Shown: positions 35,081 to 44,675, counted from the first letter of the stretch. The stretch is 64,000 nt of DNA from Mycobacterium sp. (GCA_025965895.1 JAOPWC010000210.1:1-64000), one strand, 5' to 3'. Numbers and translations: made by a program. Notes: generated by a model not told the origin, from the sequence alone.

Positions 35081-35575
35081 TTACGAGGCGTGCCGCGGCT
35101 GGGTGTCGAGCGTACTCACGGGTGCTGCCAGGACGACGGAGGTCAGGTTGAACCCGCCTTCATCTCGCGTCGCGCTCACCCCGTACTGGGTGTACGAGCA
35201 GTTCGGAATCAACTCGCGGCCTTCCAAAACCAGCCCGTGAATGGCGTCCGTTTCGTCGGTGCCGTAGCCCGACAGGAGTAGGGCCTTGCTTCCGGTATAG
35301 CCGATGGTCTTCAGCGCGGGCATCGGGTCGGTGAACGGAACGGCAGCGCTGCGATGGCTGATGTAGTCGCTGGTCGCTTGCATGGCCATCTGAGCGGCGC
35401 GCTGGACGAGGGGGTCAGATTGCAGCGGCGGGCATTGTGACGCACCGCGGATGGTGTCGACGGCGCTGGTCAAGCTCGACAGCGGGTCCGCCGCCGCCGC
35501 AGGTGCCGTCACCGTCGCCGTTGCCACGGTCAGAACCGAGATGGCGACGAGATGAGCCGTTCGGCGACTTTGCAT
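35081..35575 (-). CDS. Secreted protein of unknown function
   Basis: 164 residues from ATG 35575 with GAGG upstream. Signal peptide about 1-29 (HLVAISVLTVATATVTAPAAAA). The mature part includes CPPLQSDPLVQRAAQMAM, GYGTDETDAIHGLVLEG and IPNCSYTQYGVSATRDEGG. A two-Cys, partly helical fold and the YTQYGVS strand recall CAP/SCP-like mycobacterial secreted proteins, but the motifs are too weak to assign it. It stands alone between the exported pair and the divergent secreted gene at 35872. Confidence 0.7.
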   Translation of the reverse strand: MQSRRTAHLVAISVLTVATATVTAPAAAADPLSSLTSAVDTIRGASQCPPLQSDPLVQRAAQMAMQATSDYISHRSAAVPFTDPMPALKTIGYTGSKALLLSGYGTDETDAIHGLVLEGRELIPNCSYTQYGVSATRDEGGFNLTSVVLAAPVSTLDTQPRHAS

Positions 35576-35871
35576 CGTTCCTCACTGTCCGGGCCTGGGC
35601 GTGCGGCAAAGATATACCACTGGTCATCCGTAGCGAAAGAGTGCGTGCTCCGATGCGGATTGGACTGCGGTAGTGCCACCTGAGCCGGGAGGAGGCATGC
35701 TTGCGCGAGAAGCGCAGCGTATCGGCTGCACGCAAAACCTGACGGATCGCGCGAAACTCGGCGCAGCCGCCGGAAGACGTAGTCCAAACTCGAAGCTGAC
35801 CAGACCAAGACCATCACTCTAGTACGGTGTGGCCTACGCGGACTGAAGTTCATCAAACGAGGAGGCGAAGG

Positions 35872-36468
35872 ATGCGCCGACATGCGGGTATATTTATCTC
35901 GATTATCGCGATACTGTCCTCCGCGATGGTCGTCCTGATCGGACCCGCCGGCGCCGAACCCAGCGCCGACGAGATCGCGCCACCGCTGCCGGTGATCGTC
36001 CCGACTCCCAGCAACTTCACGCCGCAGTCTCCCTTCCCGTTCGACCAGACGCGGGGGAGCGTCACCGACGCGGACATCAACGCCGAGCGCGAGATGTGCC
36101 AGTGGTACAACGCGCAGTACCAGACCTTGATGACCCAGATCGACAGGTTCAACGCAAATCTGATCAAGGACAACGGCGACTACAGCGTGGGCGACAATCA
36201 GCAAGCGGCGGACGCGGTCGTCGCCAACATCGACCAGACAGAAGCCTTCCTCGCCCCTCGCGCCCAGGCCCTGACTCAAAGCCAGGACTTCGCCGGAGAC
36301 CAATACTTTCCCCTCTACCAGGGCCAGAGCTTCTACCTGCTCTGGCAACTCCTGTCCGAGGTGAGTGCCGGTATTCACGGTCACCAACCGGCTTGGTTCG
36401 TCGGCCCGTCCTACCAACGTGCGATGCGGTGGGGCAGCGAGATCAATCGCTCGCATGTGTGCCGCTAG
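35872..36468 (+). CDS. Secreted protein of unknown function
   Basis: 198 residues from ATG 35872 with the ribosome site GAGGAGG. Signal peptide about 1-28 (GIFISIIAILSSAMVVLIGPAGA). The mature protein is Asp/Gln/Asn-rich and helical with two Cys only (REMCQW and the penultimate SHVC), which could form one disulfide. It is divergent from 35081. No family recognised. Confidence 0.72.
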   Translation: MRRHAGIFISIIAILSSAMVVLIGPAGAEPSADEIAPPLPVIVPTPSNFTPQSPFPFDQTRGSVTDADINAEREMCQWYNAQYQTLMTQIDRFNANLIKDNGDYSVGDNQQAADAVVANIDQTEAFLAPRAQALTQSQDFAGDQYFPLYQGQSFYLLWQLLSEVSAGIHGHQPAWFVGPSYQRAMRWGSEINRSHVCR

Positions 36469-36697
36469 GCGTTGTGCCCGGCCCACCCCATGAGGGTCTT
36501 GCTCGTGCTGGGGAGCCGGATGTCGCGGGGGTGCGCTGACCGCAAAGGCTTCCGCTGCACCTCACGGGATGGGCAAGGCGTCGTGTCGCGTGGCGTGCGA
36601 AACCCCGCCGCGTTCAGAGAACAAGCCGACTACGCCCGGTGCTGAACCAATCCTGCACCGGACACGTCTGGCAAATCGGCCCATCACGGTGTGAGCA
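36469..36697. other. Intergenic region upstream of the mce promoter
   Basis: No gene and no clear terminator recognised between the secreted-protein stop and the mce promoter. Confidence 0.45.
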
Positions 36698-36727
36698 TTG
36701 ACACAAGGTCAGTAAGGTGTGTACACA
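36698..36727 (+). promoter_or_regulatory. Probable mce operon promoter with palindromic operator
   Basis: A perfect TTGACA (36698-36703) is followed after 18 bp by a weak -10 TACACA (36722-36727). TGTGTACACA (36718-36727) is a perfect 10-bp palindrome covering the -10, a plausible repressor site. Confidence 0.55.
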
Positions 36728-36772
36728 GTCATAGTCGCGGCTCACAATCCGTAAGAAAGGGAGGGGCTGATC

Positions 36773-36847
36773 GTGCAAATTCAGGGCAAAGGTCACCTGT
36801 CACCGGAAGGTTGCGCAGTGTACCAGGGATCAACGCCTTGCAAGTAG
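36773..36847 (+). CDS. Short leader ORF before the mce operon
   Basis: 24 codons from GTG 36773 (MQIQGKGHLSPEGCAVYQ and so on) with the strongest ribosome site of the region, AAAGGGAGGGG, 6 nt upstream. Its TAG overlaps the presumed TTG start of the first yrbE gene by 10 nt. It may be a leader peptide coupling translation to yrbE. Alternatively it is the true N-terminus of YrbE separated by a frameshift. Confidence 0.45.
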   Translation: MQIQGKGHLSPEGCAVYQGSTPCK

Positions 36848-37761
36848 TTTCCGATACGCGGACACCGCCAACGGCGCCGGCGCCAGCGGCGCCGCCACCA
36901 AGGCAGGCCGCCGCCCACTCGGCGAGACGGTCAGCGAATATCCCCTGGCACGCCTTGACGAAGGTCTTGTCACACATTCTGATGATCCCGGTGCTCAGCG
37001 CGGCAACGACCGGCCGCGGCGTGGCGATGGCCGTCTCCGTGGTGCTGTACTCGGTGATCGACGCAATTTCACTGCGCCTCCCGTTCGGTGAGCTCGTCGT
37101 CGAGGCCTGGACCTTGCTCAAGGTCACCGCGACTCCGGCGCTGCTCATGGCCATCCCGTTCGGCGCCATGGTGACTGTCCAGACCTCGGGTCTGGTGAAT
37201 CAGGTCGGAGCGAGTTCGCTGGTGGGCGCGGCCAGTGGAGTGGGCGTGATCAGGCAGGGCGCGCCGATCACGGCGGGTCTGCTCATGGGTGGTGCCGCCG
37301 CGGCGGCGATAGCATCAGATCTTGGCGCCCGCGCGATCCGCGAAGAGCTGGATGCCTTGCGCGTGCTGGGCATAGACCCCGTCCGCCGCCTCGTCGTGCC
37401 TCGTTTCCTGGCGCTGATCATCATCGCGCCGATCCTGTGCGCGATCATCATCGCGGCCGCGGTGGGCGCCTCGTACACGCTGGCCGTGATGGTCAGCGGT
37501 GTGAGCAGTGGCAGTTTCTGGATGTCGTTTGGATCCTTCGCGAAGATGGTGGACGTCTGGTTCACCATGGGTAAGGCCATCCTCTTCGCCGCGATGGTGG
37601 CCATCATTTCCTGCCTTCGCGGTATGGAAGCCAAGGGCGGGCCGCGCGGCGTCGCAGACGCGGTGAACTCTTCTGTCGTGCTCAACGTCGTGTGCATTGC
37701 GCTGGCGAACCTGGCGGTCACGCAGCTTCAGACCATGTTCTTTCCGATGGAGATCTCCTAG
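36838..37761 (+). CDS. YrbE-type (MlaE) permease A of an mce operon
   Basis: About 307 residues if TTG 36838 is used; the start is uncertain and no ATG/GTG with a ribosome site fits this frame. A Pro/Ala-rich N-tail (about 1-40) precedes five to six membrane helices. The MlaE signature includes GAPITAGLLMGGAAAAAIASDLGARAIREELDALRVLGIDPVRRLVVPR, with the Glu/Asp-rich EELDALRVLGID helix that contacts the ATPase MceG. It forms the inner-membrane channel with the next gene. No mceG is in the window; it is usually encoded elsewhere. Confidence 0.85.
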   Translation: MQVVSDTRTPPTAPAPAAPPPRQAAAHSARRSANIPWHALTKVLSHILMIPVLSAATTGRGVAMAVSVVLYSVIDAISLRLPFGELVVEAWTLLKVTATPALLMAIPFGAMVTVQTSGLVNQVGASSLVGAASGVGVIRQGAPITAGLLMGGAAAAAIASDLGARAIREELDALRVLGIDPVRRLVVPRFLALIIIAPILCAIIIAAAVGASYTLAVMVSGVSSGSFWMSFGSFAKMVDVWFTMGKAILFAAMVAIISCLRGMEAKGGPRGVADAVNSSVVLNVVCIALANLAVTQLQTMFFPMEIS

Positions 37762-38630
37762 TGGTGCCGCTGTCGAGCCGTCCATCCAAGCAGTCAGTTC
37801 CCTTCGCCTCCCGGTTGCTGTCGGCGCGTGCCTCCCAGGGCGCGTTTCGCACGGTCGGTCAGTTCGTCGTGTTCACTGCGCAGACTCTGTGGCTGCTGCC
37901 CATCACCCTGCGGCGCTACCGGCGCCAGACCTTCCAAGCCATGAACGGTCTGGCCTGGGGACGCGGATCGATCATCGTGGACGGCGGTGTGATCAGTGTC
38001 CTGGTCATCCTGGGCGTCGCCATCGGGGCGTCAGTGGCCGTCGAGGCGTTTGCGACGCTGAATCTCATCGGGTTCGGTGCGCTGTCCGGGATCGTCGGCG
38101 GCCTGGCGAACGTCCGCGAAATGGCGCCGCTAGTCGCCGGTATCGCGTTCGCCTCGCAGGCCGGCTGCCGCATGACCGCTGAAATCGGCGCCATGAGAAT
38201 CTCCGAGGAGATCGACGCCACCGAGGCGCTGGGCCTGCGGCCGATCCCCTTCGTCGTCGGCACCCGGCTGGTCGGCGCGATGATCTGCGTCGTGCCGGGG
38301 TTCCTCATGACGCTGGTGATCAGTTTCTTCGTGTCCAACACCGTGATTCGGGTGTTCCACAACCAGCCCGGCGGCACCTACGATCACTACTTCGTCCAGT
38401 TTCTGCCGCTGACCGACATCGTGTACTCCCTGATCAAGGCGACGGTCTTCTGCGCAGCAGTGACCCTGATCCACTGCTATTACGGCTACTTCACTTCGGG
38501 CGGTCCCGTGGGCGTCGGCCTGGCATCCGGGCGCGCCGTGCGGGCGAGCTTGGTCGCAATCATGGTCCTGGACTTCACCCTCACCGTGGTGTTGTGGGGC
38601 CTTCAGCCCGTTTTCGTGTTCAAAGGATAG
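37761..38630 (+). CDS. YrbE-type (MlaE) permease B of an mce operon
   Basis: 289 residues. It starts at GTG 37761, sharing one base with the preceding TAG. It has helices throughout and the signature REMAPLVAGIAFASQAGCRM, then TAEIGAMRISEEIDATEALGLRPI, the equivalent of the EEIDAxxxxG coupling helix. It pairs with permease A for lipid import. A loop with HNQPGGTYDHYF lies between helices. It is followed 11 nt later by the first Mce protein. Confidence 0.9.
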   Translation: MVPLSSRPSKQSVPFASRLLSARASQGAFRTVGQFVVFTAQTLWLLPITLRRYRRQTFQAMNGLAWGRGSIIVDGGVISVLVILGVAIGASVAVEAFATLNLIGFGALSGIVGGLANVREMAPLVAGIAFASQAGCRMTAEIGAMRISEEIDATEALGLRPIPFVVGTRLVGAMICVVPGFLMTLVISFFVSNTVIRVFHNQPGGTYDHYFVQFLPLTDIVYSLIKATVFCAAVTLIHCYYGYFTSGGPVGVGLASGRAVRASLVAIMVLDFTLTVVLWGLQPVFVFKG

Positions 38631-38641
38631 GTGGCGGCAGG

Positions 38642-39673
38642 GTGCTGATCCATAGGGCATCAGAGGAACGCGAGGCTCGCATCCTGACCGCGGTCGGGAT
38701 GGGCCTGGCGATATGCGTCGTCTTGGCCGTCACGGCGTTCGCCGTCGTCGATCCACTGGGCGGTCGTCCTAGTGACCAGTTCGGCGTCGTGATCGAGTCG
38801 CCCTACGTCGGCGAAGGCGTCGTCGCGGGAACGGCCCTTCTCATGCACGGTGTGAAGGTCGGCGAAGTCACCCAGGTGTCGAGCCTTCCGGGCGGCGGAG
38901 TTCGTCTGGCCGCCGATCTGCGGCAGGGACCCACCGCGGGGCTCACCGATGCCATGGGCATCGACTTCAGACCTTCCAACTATTTCGGCGTCACCGGAAT
39001 CAATCTGGTGCCCGGCGACGGAGGTCAGGCCCTGGTCAACGGAAGCCTCATCAGGACGACACCGTCGGGCAACTTCACGTTGCAGGCGTTGCTTTCCCGG
39101 CTCGGGGCCCTGTCCCACGGCGTCTTGACCCCCCACCTCATTGACGTCATCCAGCGCACTACGGAATATACCGACGGTCTGGACCCGCTGTTGGAGACCA
39201 TGCTCGTCGTGTCCACGTCGCTGGCGAACGTCCAAAAGGTCAGTACTGCGCAGCTCTTGACGAACGCCACCGGGATCAGCGTCGCATTCCCCGGCTTCGT
39301 GAACGCAACGACGGACCTTGGCGACAACTTCGTCCACGCCAGCCTCGACAACGTCACCGACGACTTCTTCCAGAACACCTACAAACCCACCATCGCCATT
39401 ACCTCGACGGGCCTGTTCGGCGCAGTCGGCACGCTGGTGAGCAAGCACAGCACCGATCTGGCCCCGCTGACCGACATGATCAAGATCCTGACCGACGTGG
39501 CGCCAGGACTGGTGCCCTCCGACGACATCGCCGACACGGCAGTCGAACTGCGGACGCGGTTGCAACGGCTGTTCGCCGGGCCGCCCGACCAACGGGCGGT
39601 CAACGTGCGGGTGATGCTGGACAGCCTGCCCGGCGTGGCGGCTCCCATCGAAGCCGTGGGGGGCCCGCAATGA
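38642..39673 (+). CDS. Mce family protein, position A
   Basis: 343 residues from GTG 38642. An N-terminal membrane helix (about 12-37) is followed by an MlaD/Mce beta domain (about 45-130, FGVVIESPYVGEGVVAGTALLMHGVKVGEV). A long helical region (about 145-300) forms the tunnel wall in Mce hexamers. These proteins carry hydrophobic substrates across the periplasm. It overlaps the next gene by ATGA. Confidence 0.88.
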   Translation: MLIHRASEEREARILTAVGMGLAICVVLAVTAFAVVDPLGGRPSDQFGVVIESPYVGEGVVAGTALLMHGVKVGEVTQVSSLPGGGVRLAADLRQGPTAGLTDAMGIDFRPSNYFGVTGINLVPGDGGQALVNGSLIRTTPSGNFTLQALLSRLGALSHGVLTPHLIDVIQRTTEYTDGLDPLLETMLVVSTSLANVQKVSTAQLLTNATGISVAFPGFVNATTDLGDNFVHASLDNVTDDFFQNTYKPTIAITSTGLFGAVGTLVSKHSTDLAPLTDMIKILTDVAPGLVPSDDIADTAVELRTRLQRLFAGPPDQRAVNVRVMLDSLPGVAAPIEAVGGPQ

Positions 39674-40680
39674 GAAGAATGACACCCATCTCAGCGCTGT
39701 GGCGGCTGGCCATCGCCGTAATCGCCGCGGTCTTGCTGATGATCCTGGTGTCGAATGTGATCACCAATCCCGTCGCCGCCAAACTGGGCGCCTACACAGC
39801 GGATTTCACCGACGTCTCGGGACTGCACACCGGTGCTGACGTCCGGGTTCGCGGTGTCCGGGTCGGGAAAGTGGACTCGGTTGAGCTTCTCCGGCGTTCC
39901 GGGCAGAGCCTCGCACAGGTCGCCTTCACCCTGGACTCCCGTTACGGCATCGACGCCGACACCCGGCTAGCCGTGAAGTACCAGGCACTCACGGGCCTGC
40001 GGTACCTGGACGTGGCGAATCCCTCCGACGGGGCGCCGCCGGCCTCACCGGTGAAGCACATCCCCACCTCGATGACCCAACCGTCCTTCGACATCACTAC
40101 GCTGTTCAACGGTTTGCAACCGGTGCTAGCGACGTTGAGCCCCGATGACTTGAACACCTTCACCTCCAACGTCGACACGTTCCTCTCCGGCGACGGCAGC
40201 GGACTCGGACCGGTCCTGGAAAGCATCCACACGCTGACACAGTTCCTCGCCGACCGTCAGCAGATCGTCGCCACACTGATGAGGAACCTCAAGGCGGTCG
40301 CCGACACCATGTCCGGGCACGCCAAGGATTTCATCCAGATCATCGACTGGGCCAATCGGCCGATCGACGGGGCGCTGACCGTGCTCGACGAATTCCGCAA
40401 GTCCGCCATCTATGGCCCCGATTTCACGAGCTCCGTCGTCCAACTTCTCGACAACGCCGGATTCAAACCCGGCATCAACATCGACGACGCGCTCGACAAG
40501 GCGTTCATCAACCTGGACAACACCATCGAGGCGTTCAAGCTGGTGCCCGTGATCTGGGACAACATTCCACCTCCTTCGCAACAAGGTCATCCCCTGGAGT
40601 GCTCGGCCGGACGCGCCGAGCTTCCGTTTCCGGTCGACGTCCTGCTCAACGGTCAGAAGGTGACACTGTGCAAGCAATGA
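39670..40680 (+). CDS. Mce family protein, position B
   Basis: 336 residues. It has an N-terminal anchor helix (about 9-32), an MlaD domain (YTADFTDVSGLHTGADVRVRGVRVGKVDSVEL), a helical needle domain, and two Cys near the end (LECSAG, TLCKQ). Subunit of the Mce lipid-import tube. ATGA overlaps join it to both neighbours, so A-B-C are translationally coupled. Confidence 0.9.
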   Translation: MRRMTPISALWRLAIAVIAAVLLMILVSNVITNPVAAKLGAYTADFTDVSGLHTGADVRVRGVRVGKVDSVELLRRSGQSLAQVAFTLDSRYGIDADTRLAVKYQALTGLRYLDVANPSDGAPPASPVKHIPTSMTQPSFDITTLFNGLQPVLATLSPDDLNTFTSNVDTFLSGDGSGLGPVLESIHTLTQFLADRQQIVATLMRNLKAVADTMSGHAKDFIQIIDWANRPIDGALTVLDEFRKSAIYGPDFTSSVVQLLDNAGFKPGINIDDALDKAFINLDNTIEAFKLVPVIWDNIPPPSQQGHPLECSAGRAELPFPVDVLLNGQKVTLCKQ

Positions 40681-41636
40681 GGGTCATCCGAGATCCACGC
40701 CTGTGGGGTGCCAGCGCATTGGCCCTCGTCGCGATCCTCGGCCTGGTCGCGGCGATGCTGTACGTTAGCCCGCCCGGAGACAAGATCGTCACGTTCTACA
40801 CCGACGACGCGTCGTCGATCACCCCCGGAATCACCGTCCGGATCGCCGGCATCACCGTCGGCAACGTCAGGGACTTGTCGATCGAACCCGAGCAGGTGCG
40901 TGTCCGCGCCACGGTGCAGGGCAGCGCGTTCGTCGGCGACCAATCCGACGTTCAGGTGCGCATGCTCACCGTCGTCGGCGGCTACTACGTCAACATCGAC
41001 TCGCTCGGCGACGCGGCACTCGGCGGGCGTGCCATCCCGCGGGAGCGGGTCACATTGCCCTACAGCCTGATTCGGACGTTGACCGACACCACGAAGATCA
41101 CCCAGGGCGTACAGACCGCTCCGATCAACCAATCCCTGGACCAGGTGCAACAGGGGCTCACCGGACCGAACCTCGAATCGGTCTCATCGATCGTCGATGC
41201 AGGCAACAAGCTCACCGACACCCTCGACCGCCAACGCGGACAAGTGTCGGCGATCCTGAACCTCAGCGACGAGTACATCGAGCACCTGGCCAACTACCGC
41301 GGCCAGCTCCAAGAGCTGATCCAGAAGATCTCCATCCTCGAGCAGACGCTGGTGCTCTACGGAAAGGGCTTCGCCGCGGCCTTGGTAGGCATGGGCAAGA
41401 TCGTGCAGGGAATCGGCCCGCTCGGCGTGTTCTACGCCCACCACCGCGACAAGTTCCTCGAGCGGTTCATCCACGGCCAGCAGATCGTCAGGAACTGGGC
41501 AGACCGAAGCGGGCTCATCGTCAGGATCCTGCGCCGAACGCGTGACAGAATGGAGCGCACCTTGGGAACGCAGAACGCGCCCCCCGAATTGCTGGCCACG
41601 GATCTGTGCATCCCCTTGCCCGAAAGCCCATGCTGA
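40677..41636 (+). CDS. Mce family protein, position C
   Basis: 319 residues from ATG 40677 overlapping the previous stop. It has an anchor helix (about 10-33), an MlaD domain (KIVTFYTDDASSITPGITVRIAGITVGNVRDL) and a helical domain with coiled-coil-like heptads (QLQELIQKISILEQTLVLYGKG). The C-terminus is LCIPLPESPC. Part of the six-subunit Mce assembly. Confidence 0.9.
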   Translation: MRVIRDPRLWGASALALVAILGLVAAMLYVSPPGDKIVTFYTDDASSITPGITVRIAGITVGNVRDLSIEPEQVRVRATVQGSAFVGDQSDVQVRMLTVVGGYYVNIDSLGDAALGGRAIPRERVTLPYSLIRTLTDTTKITQGVQTAPINQSLDQVQQGLTGPNLESVSSIVDAGNKLTDTLDRQRGQVSAILNLSDEYIEHLANYRGQLQELIQKISILEQTLVLYGKGFAAALVGMGKIVQGIGPLGVFYAHHRDKFLERFIHGQQIVRNWADRSGLIVRILRRTRDRMERTLGTQNAPPELLATDLCIPLPESPC

Positions 41637-42718
41637 TGAGGGGGGCACGGCGCGTGCGCACCGCAGCCGGCCTGCTCGCAGTGGGCGCAGTGGTGATCGC
41701 CAGTACGTCGTGTGGCGGGCCCACCGGTTCCCGCGCCAGCGGGTATTGCGCGATTCTTCCCGACTCCATCGGTCTGTACGTGGGCAATCCGGTCACCCAG
41801 ATGGGCTACCCAATCGGCACGGTGAACAAGATCACCCCCGGCGACGCCAGCGTGCAGGTCGACTTCTCGGTCACCGACACCCGTCCCCTGCCTCATGACG
41901 CGAAGGCGATCATCCGCTCGGCGTCCATCCTGGCCGACCGGGCCTTGGAGCTGGTCGGCAACTACGAATCAGGACCCAAACTGGCACCCGGCGAATGCAT
42001 CCCGCTGAGCCGGTCGGTGACACCGAAGAGCCTCTCGGAAGTGATCGGGTCGGCGAATACCTTCGTCAACGGCATCAACCCACGGAATTCGACGAACATC
42101 CAGGCCGTCCTGACTCAGCTCGACCAAGCTGCCCACGGCAACGGGGCCGGAGTCAACCAGATTCTGACGACGTCCTCACGACTGCTGGACAACCCCGACC
42201 AGCCCATCAGCGACATCGGATCAATCGTTGGCAACCTCGGCACACTGACCAAGACGCTGGTCGACCTGCGCGACCCCCTCAAGGAGATTCTCAATGACTC
42301 GGTCACGACCACCCCGTACCTGCATGACGCCGTCGTCGGATCCCAGAATCTGGCCGAGCCGCTTCCGCCGATCATCACCTTGGTCTCCGACCTGGAAATC
42401 CACGCTGGCGACGAACTGCAATTGACCTTAGACACCGTGTCGGACGCGATGCGCGTCTTCACTCCGCACGCCCGAGGATTGGCGAGTCTGCTCGATCCCG
42501 TTCCCCGGTGGATCAACACGATCGACAACCACTTCAACAACAGGCAGTTCAACCTCTTCTACCGGCCGCCGCTATACCGGATCAGAACGCCGGACGGAGT
42601 GGCGATGTGCAACGTCATGAACTTCTCGATGCCCGGCAGTTGCGCGAACGTCGCCGGGCAGCCCTATGCCGTCGACATCAATCTGCTGCAGTACGTCTTC
42701 ATGAATGCGAGCAAGTGA
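41636..42718 (+). CDS. Mce family lipoprotein, position D
   Basis: 360 residues. ATG 41636 shares one base with the previous TGA (TGATG); ATG 41630 is an alternative. The signal sequence ends in ASTSC, a lipobox-like site, so it is probably lipid-anchored. It carries an MlaD domain (SIGLYVGNPVTQMGYPIGTVNKITPG) and a long helical tail, with paired Cys late (AMCNV, GSCANV). Two successive lipoprotein-type Mce proteins (this one and the next) are slightly unusual, as typical operons have one. Confidence 0.87.
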   Translation: MRGARRVRTAAGLLAVGAVVIASTSCGGPTGSRASGYCAILPDSIGLYVGNPVTQMGYPIGTVNKITPGDASVQVDFSVTDTRPLPHDAKAIIRSASILADRALELVGNYESGPKLAPGECIPLSRSVTPKSLSEVIGSANTFVNGINPRNSTNIQAVLTQLDQAAHGNGAGVNQILTTSSRLLDNPDQPISDIGSIVGNLGTLTKTLVDLRDPLKEILNDSVTTTPYLHDAVVGSQNLAEPLPPIITLVSDLEIHAGDELQLTLDTVSDAMRVFTPHARGLASLLDPVPRWINTIDNHFNNRQFNLFYRPPLYRIRTPDGVAMCNVMNFSMPGSCANVAGQPYAVDINLLQYVFMNASK

Positions 42719-43710
42719 TGCGCAGATCGGTTTCGGTACTGCTGTCCCTGCTGTGCGCCGTTGCCGTCTCGTCCTGCGCGTCGCTCAACGCCAACTCTCT
42801 GCCCCAGCCGGGAAACAGCTACAGCGGCGGGTACGACATCATCATCGAGTTCGCCAATGTGCTCAACCTGCCCGATCGCGCGAAAGTCGTGATGGACGGC
42901 ACCACGATTGGTGTCGTCGAGGGTGTCGCGGTGGGCAAATCCGACGTGGACGTGACCGCTCGCATCGACCGTTCGGTCCACGTGCCGTCCGACATCCGCG
43001 CGGTGCTGCAGCAGGCCACGGTCCTCGGCGACATCTACGTTGCGCTCGACCGTCCCGCCGTCGTCGCCGGTGGGCTCCCGCTGCAGGCGGGTGGCCGGAT
43101 TCCGGTGGCACAGACGACCTCGCCGCCGCAGCTGGAGGACACCCTGGCGAATCTGGCGAACTTCGTGGCCAGCGGATCGATCCAACGCGTCCAGAACGTG
43201 ATCATCGACATCAATCGGGTGACGCCCGCGCGCGCCGGCCAAGTGCGTGAGATCGCCTCGCAGGTATCGCGTGACCTGTCTGACCTATCGGGGAACATCG
43301 GGACGGTCGACGAGTGGCTGAACGGCGTATCGGGAACCGTCGACGTGCTGACTAGGCGCATCCCGCAGTTGCAGTACTGGTTCTCCCCGGCAGGAATGCT
43401 CGCGTTCAACCGCGTCACCGAGGCTTCGGTGGCGATCAGCACTCTTCTGCCGTCTATCGGCAGCATCTACACCGGCGGGTTCTGGCTGGTCCCCCTGCTG
43501 CAGTCGCTGGGGATCGCGGTGGGTGCGGTGCAGAAGTCCAAGGTCGCCGTCGAAGGTGAGTATCCGGCGTGGAGACAGCTGTTCACCGACACGTTCCTTC
43601 CCGAGGACAAGTATCCCGCGATGAACATCACCTCGGTCGTGTCTCCGGACGGACGTGACATCACCGGAAACGTCCAAGAAATCCTGCGCATCCTGGGAGC
43701 GACACCGTGA
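42718..43710 (+). CDS. Mce family lipoprotein, position E (LprK-like)
   Basis: 330 residues from ATG 42718, overlapping the previous TGA. It has a signal peptide with lipobox VSSC at about 18-21, an MlaD domain (YDIIIEFANVLNLPDRAKVVMDGTTIGVVEGV) and helices. It matches the lipoprotein slot of canonical mce operons. It overlaps the next gene as GTGA. Confidence 0.9.
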   Translation: MRRSVSVLLSLLCAVAVSSCASLNANSLPQPGNSYSGGYDIIIEFANVLNLPDRAKVVMDGTTIGVVEGVAVGKSDVDVTARIDRSVHVPSDIRAVLQQATVLGDIYVALDRPAVVAGGLPLQAGGRIPVAQTTSPPQLEDTLANLANFVASGSIQRVQNVIIDINRVTPARAGQVREIASQVSRDLSDLSGNIGTVDEWLNGVSGTVDVLTRRIPQLQYWFSPAGMLAFNRVTEASVAISTLLPSIGSIYTGGFWLVPLLQSLGIAVGAVQKSKVAVEGEYPAWRQLFTDTFLPEDKYPAMNITSVVSPDGRDITGNVQEILRILGATP

Positions 43711-44675
43711 AGATCCGCTACGCCGTGTCGTTCATTGCCTTCGGTTTGATCGTGGCCTACGCCGTGTACTACATCGGTGCGCTCGGCGTCCGACTCGGAC
43801 CGCCCGACGACCGCGTGAACGTGGCGATGCAGGTTCCCGACATCAACGGCCTGGTGGTCGACTCCAACGTCCTGCTTCGAGGGGTGCCGGTCGGCAAGGT
43901 GACCGGAATCGACACCACGATGCAAAATGCCACCGTCCGCTTCTACATCGACAAGCAGTATCCGATCCCCGTCGACAGCGACGTCCGACTGGAGAATCTG
44001 TCGGCACTGGGCGAGTCCTACATCGGACTGGTGCCCCGCACGTCCGACGGCCCGACGTTCCACGACGGACAACAGGTCGCGACCAAAAACGTCACGCAAC
44101 CGGCGTCGATATCCGAGCTCGCCACCAGCGTCGTGCGCGTCCTCAACCAGATGGACCCCGGTCAGCTCAACCGGATGGTGAACGAAACCGACCAGGCACT
44201 GCCGCCGCCGAACGAAGTTCTACCCAACCTGACACGCGCCAGCACCCTGCTGCGCGACACCGTGAATAGCATGCAGGGCCGCGGCTCGCAAATGCTCGCC
44301 AACTTCCAGACGCTGCTGCAGAACGCTGGTTTCGTCGGACCGATCCTCTCCGAGATCAGTCCCGGCCTGCTCGCCACGGGCACGCCGTTGAACAGACTGT
44401 TCTGGGCCGCCTACCACGTTGTCACCGACACGGGCGCACCGGAGTCGATCAAGAACTTCGGGCGGTTGCTGGCCAGGGTTCAGAACTTCCTGGACACCCG
44501 AGGACCCGACATCAAGGTGTATGCGCAGGCCCTGATGCCCAACATCCAGGGGATCGGCGCGGCGTTGATGAACTTCGACACCGGCCAGATCCTGTCCAAC
44601 ATGCTCGACGCCGTGCCCGAGGACGGCACGATCACACTCCACGTCACGACGCCCAGCCCGCCACCCGGCCCCTAG
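43707..44675 (+). CDS. Mce family protein, position F
   Basis: 322 residues from GTG 43707. It has an anchor helix (about 5-27, VSFIAFGLIVAYAVYYIGAL), an MlaD domain (NVAMQVPDINGLVVDSNVLLRGVPVGKVTGI), a helical region, and a Pro-rich end (TTPSPPPGP). It is the last of the six Mce proteins. A 30-nt gap with its own ribosome site precedes the accessory genes. Confidence 0.9.
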   Translation: MKIRYAVSFIAFGLIVAYAVYYIGALGVRLGPPDDRVNVAMQVPDINGLVVDSNVLLRGVPVGKVTGIDTTMQNATVRFYIDKQYPIPVDSDVRLENLSALGESYIGLVPRTSDGPTFHDGQQVATKNVTQPASISELATSVVRVLNQMDPGQLNRMVNETDQALPPPNEVLPNLTRASTLLRDTVNSMQGRGSQMLANFQTLLQNAGFVGPILSEISPGLLATGTPLNRLFWAAYHVVTDTGAPESIKNFGRLLARVQNFLDTRGPDIKVYAQALMPNIQGIGAALMNFDTGQILSNMLDAVPEDGTITLHVTTPSPPPGP

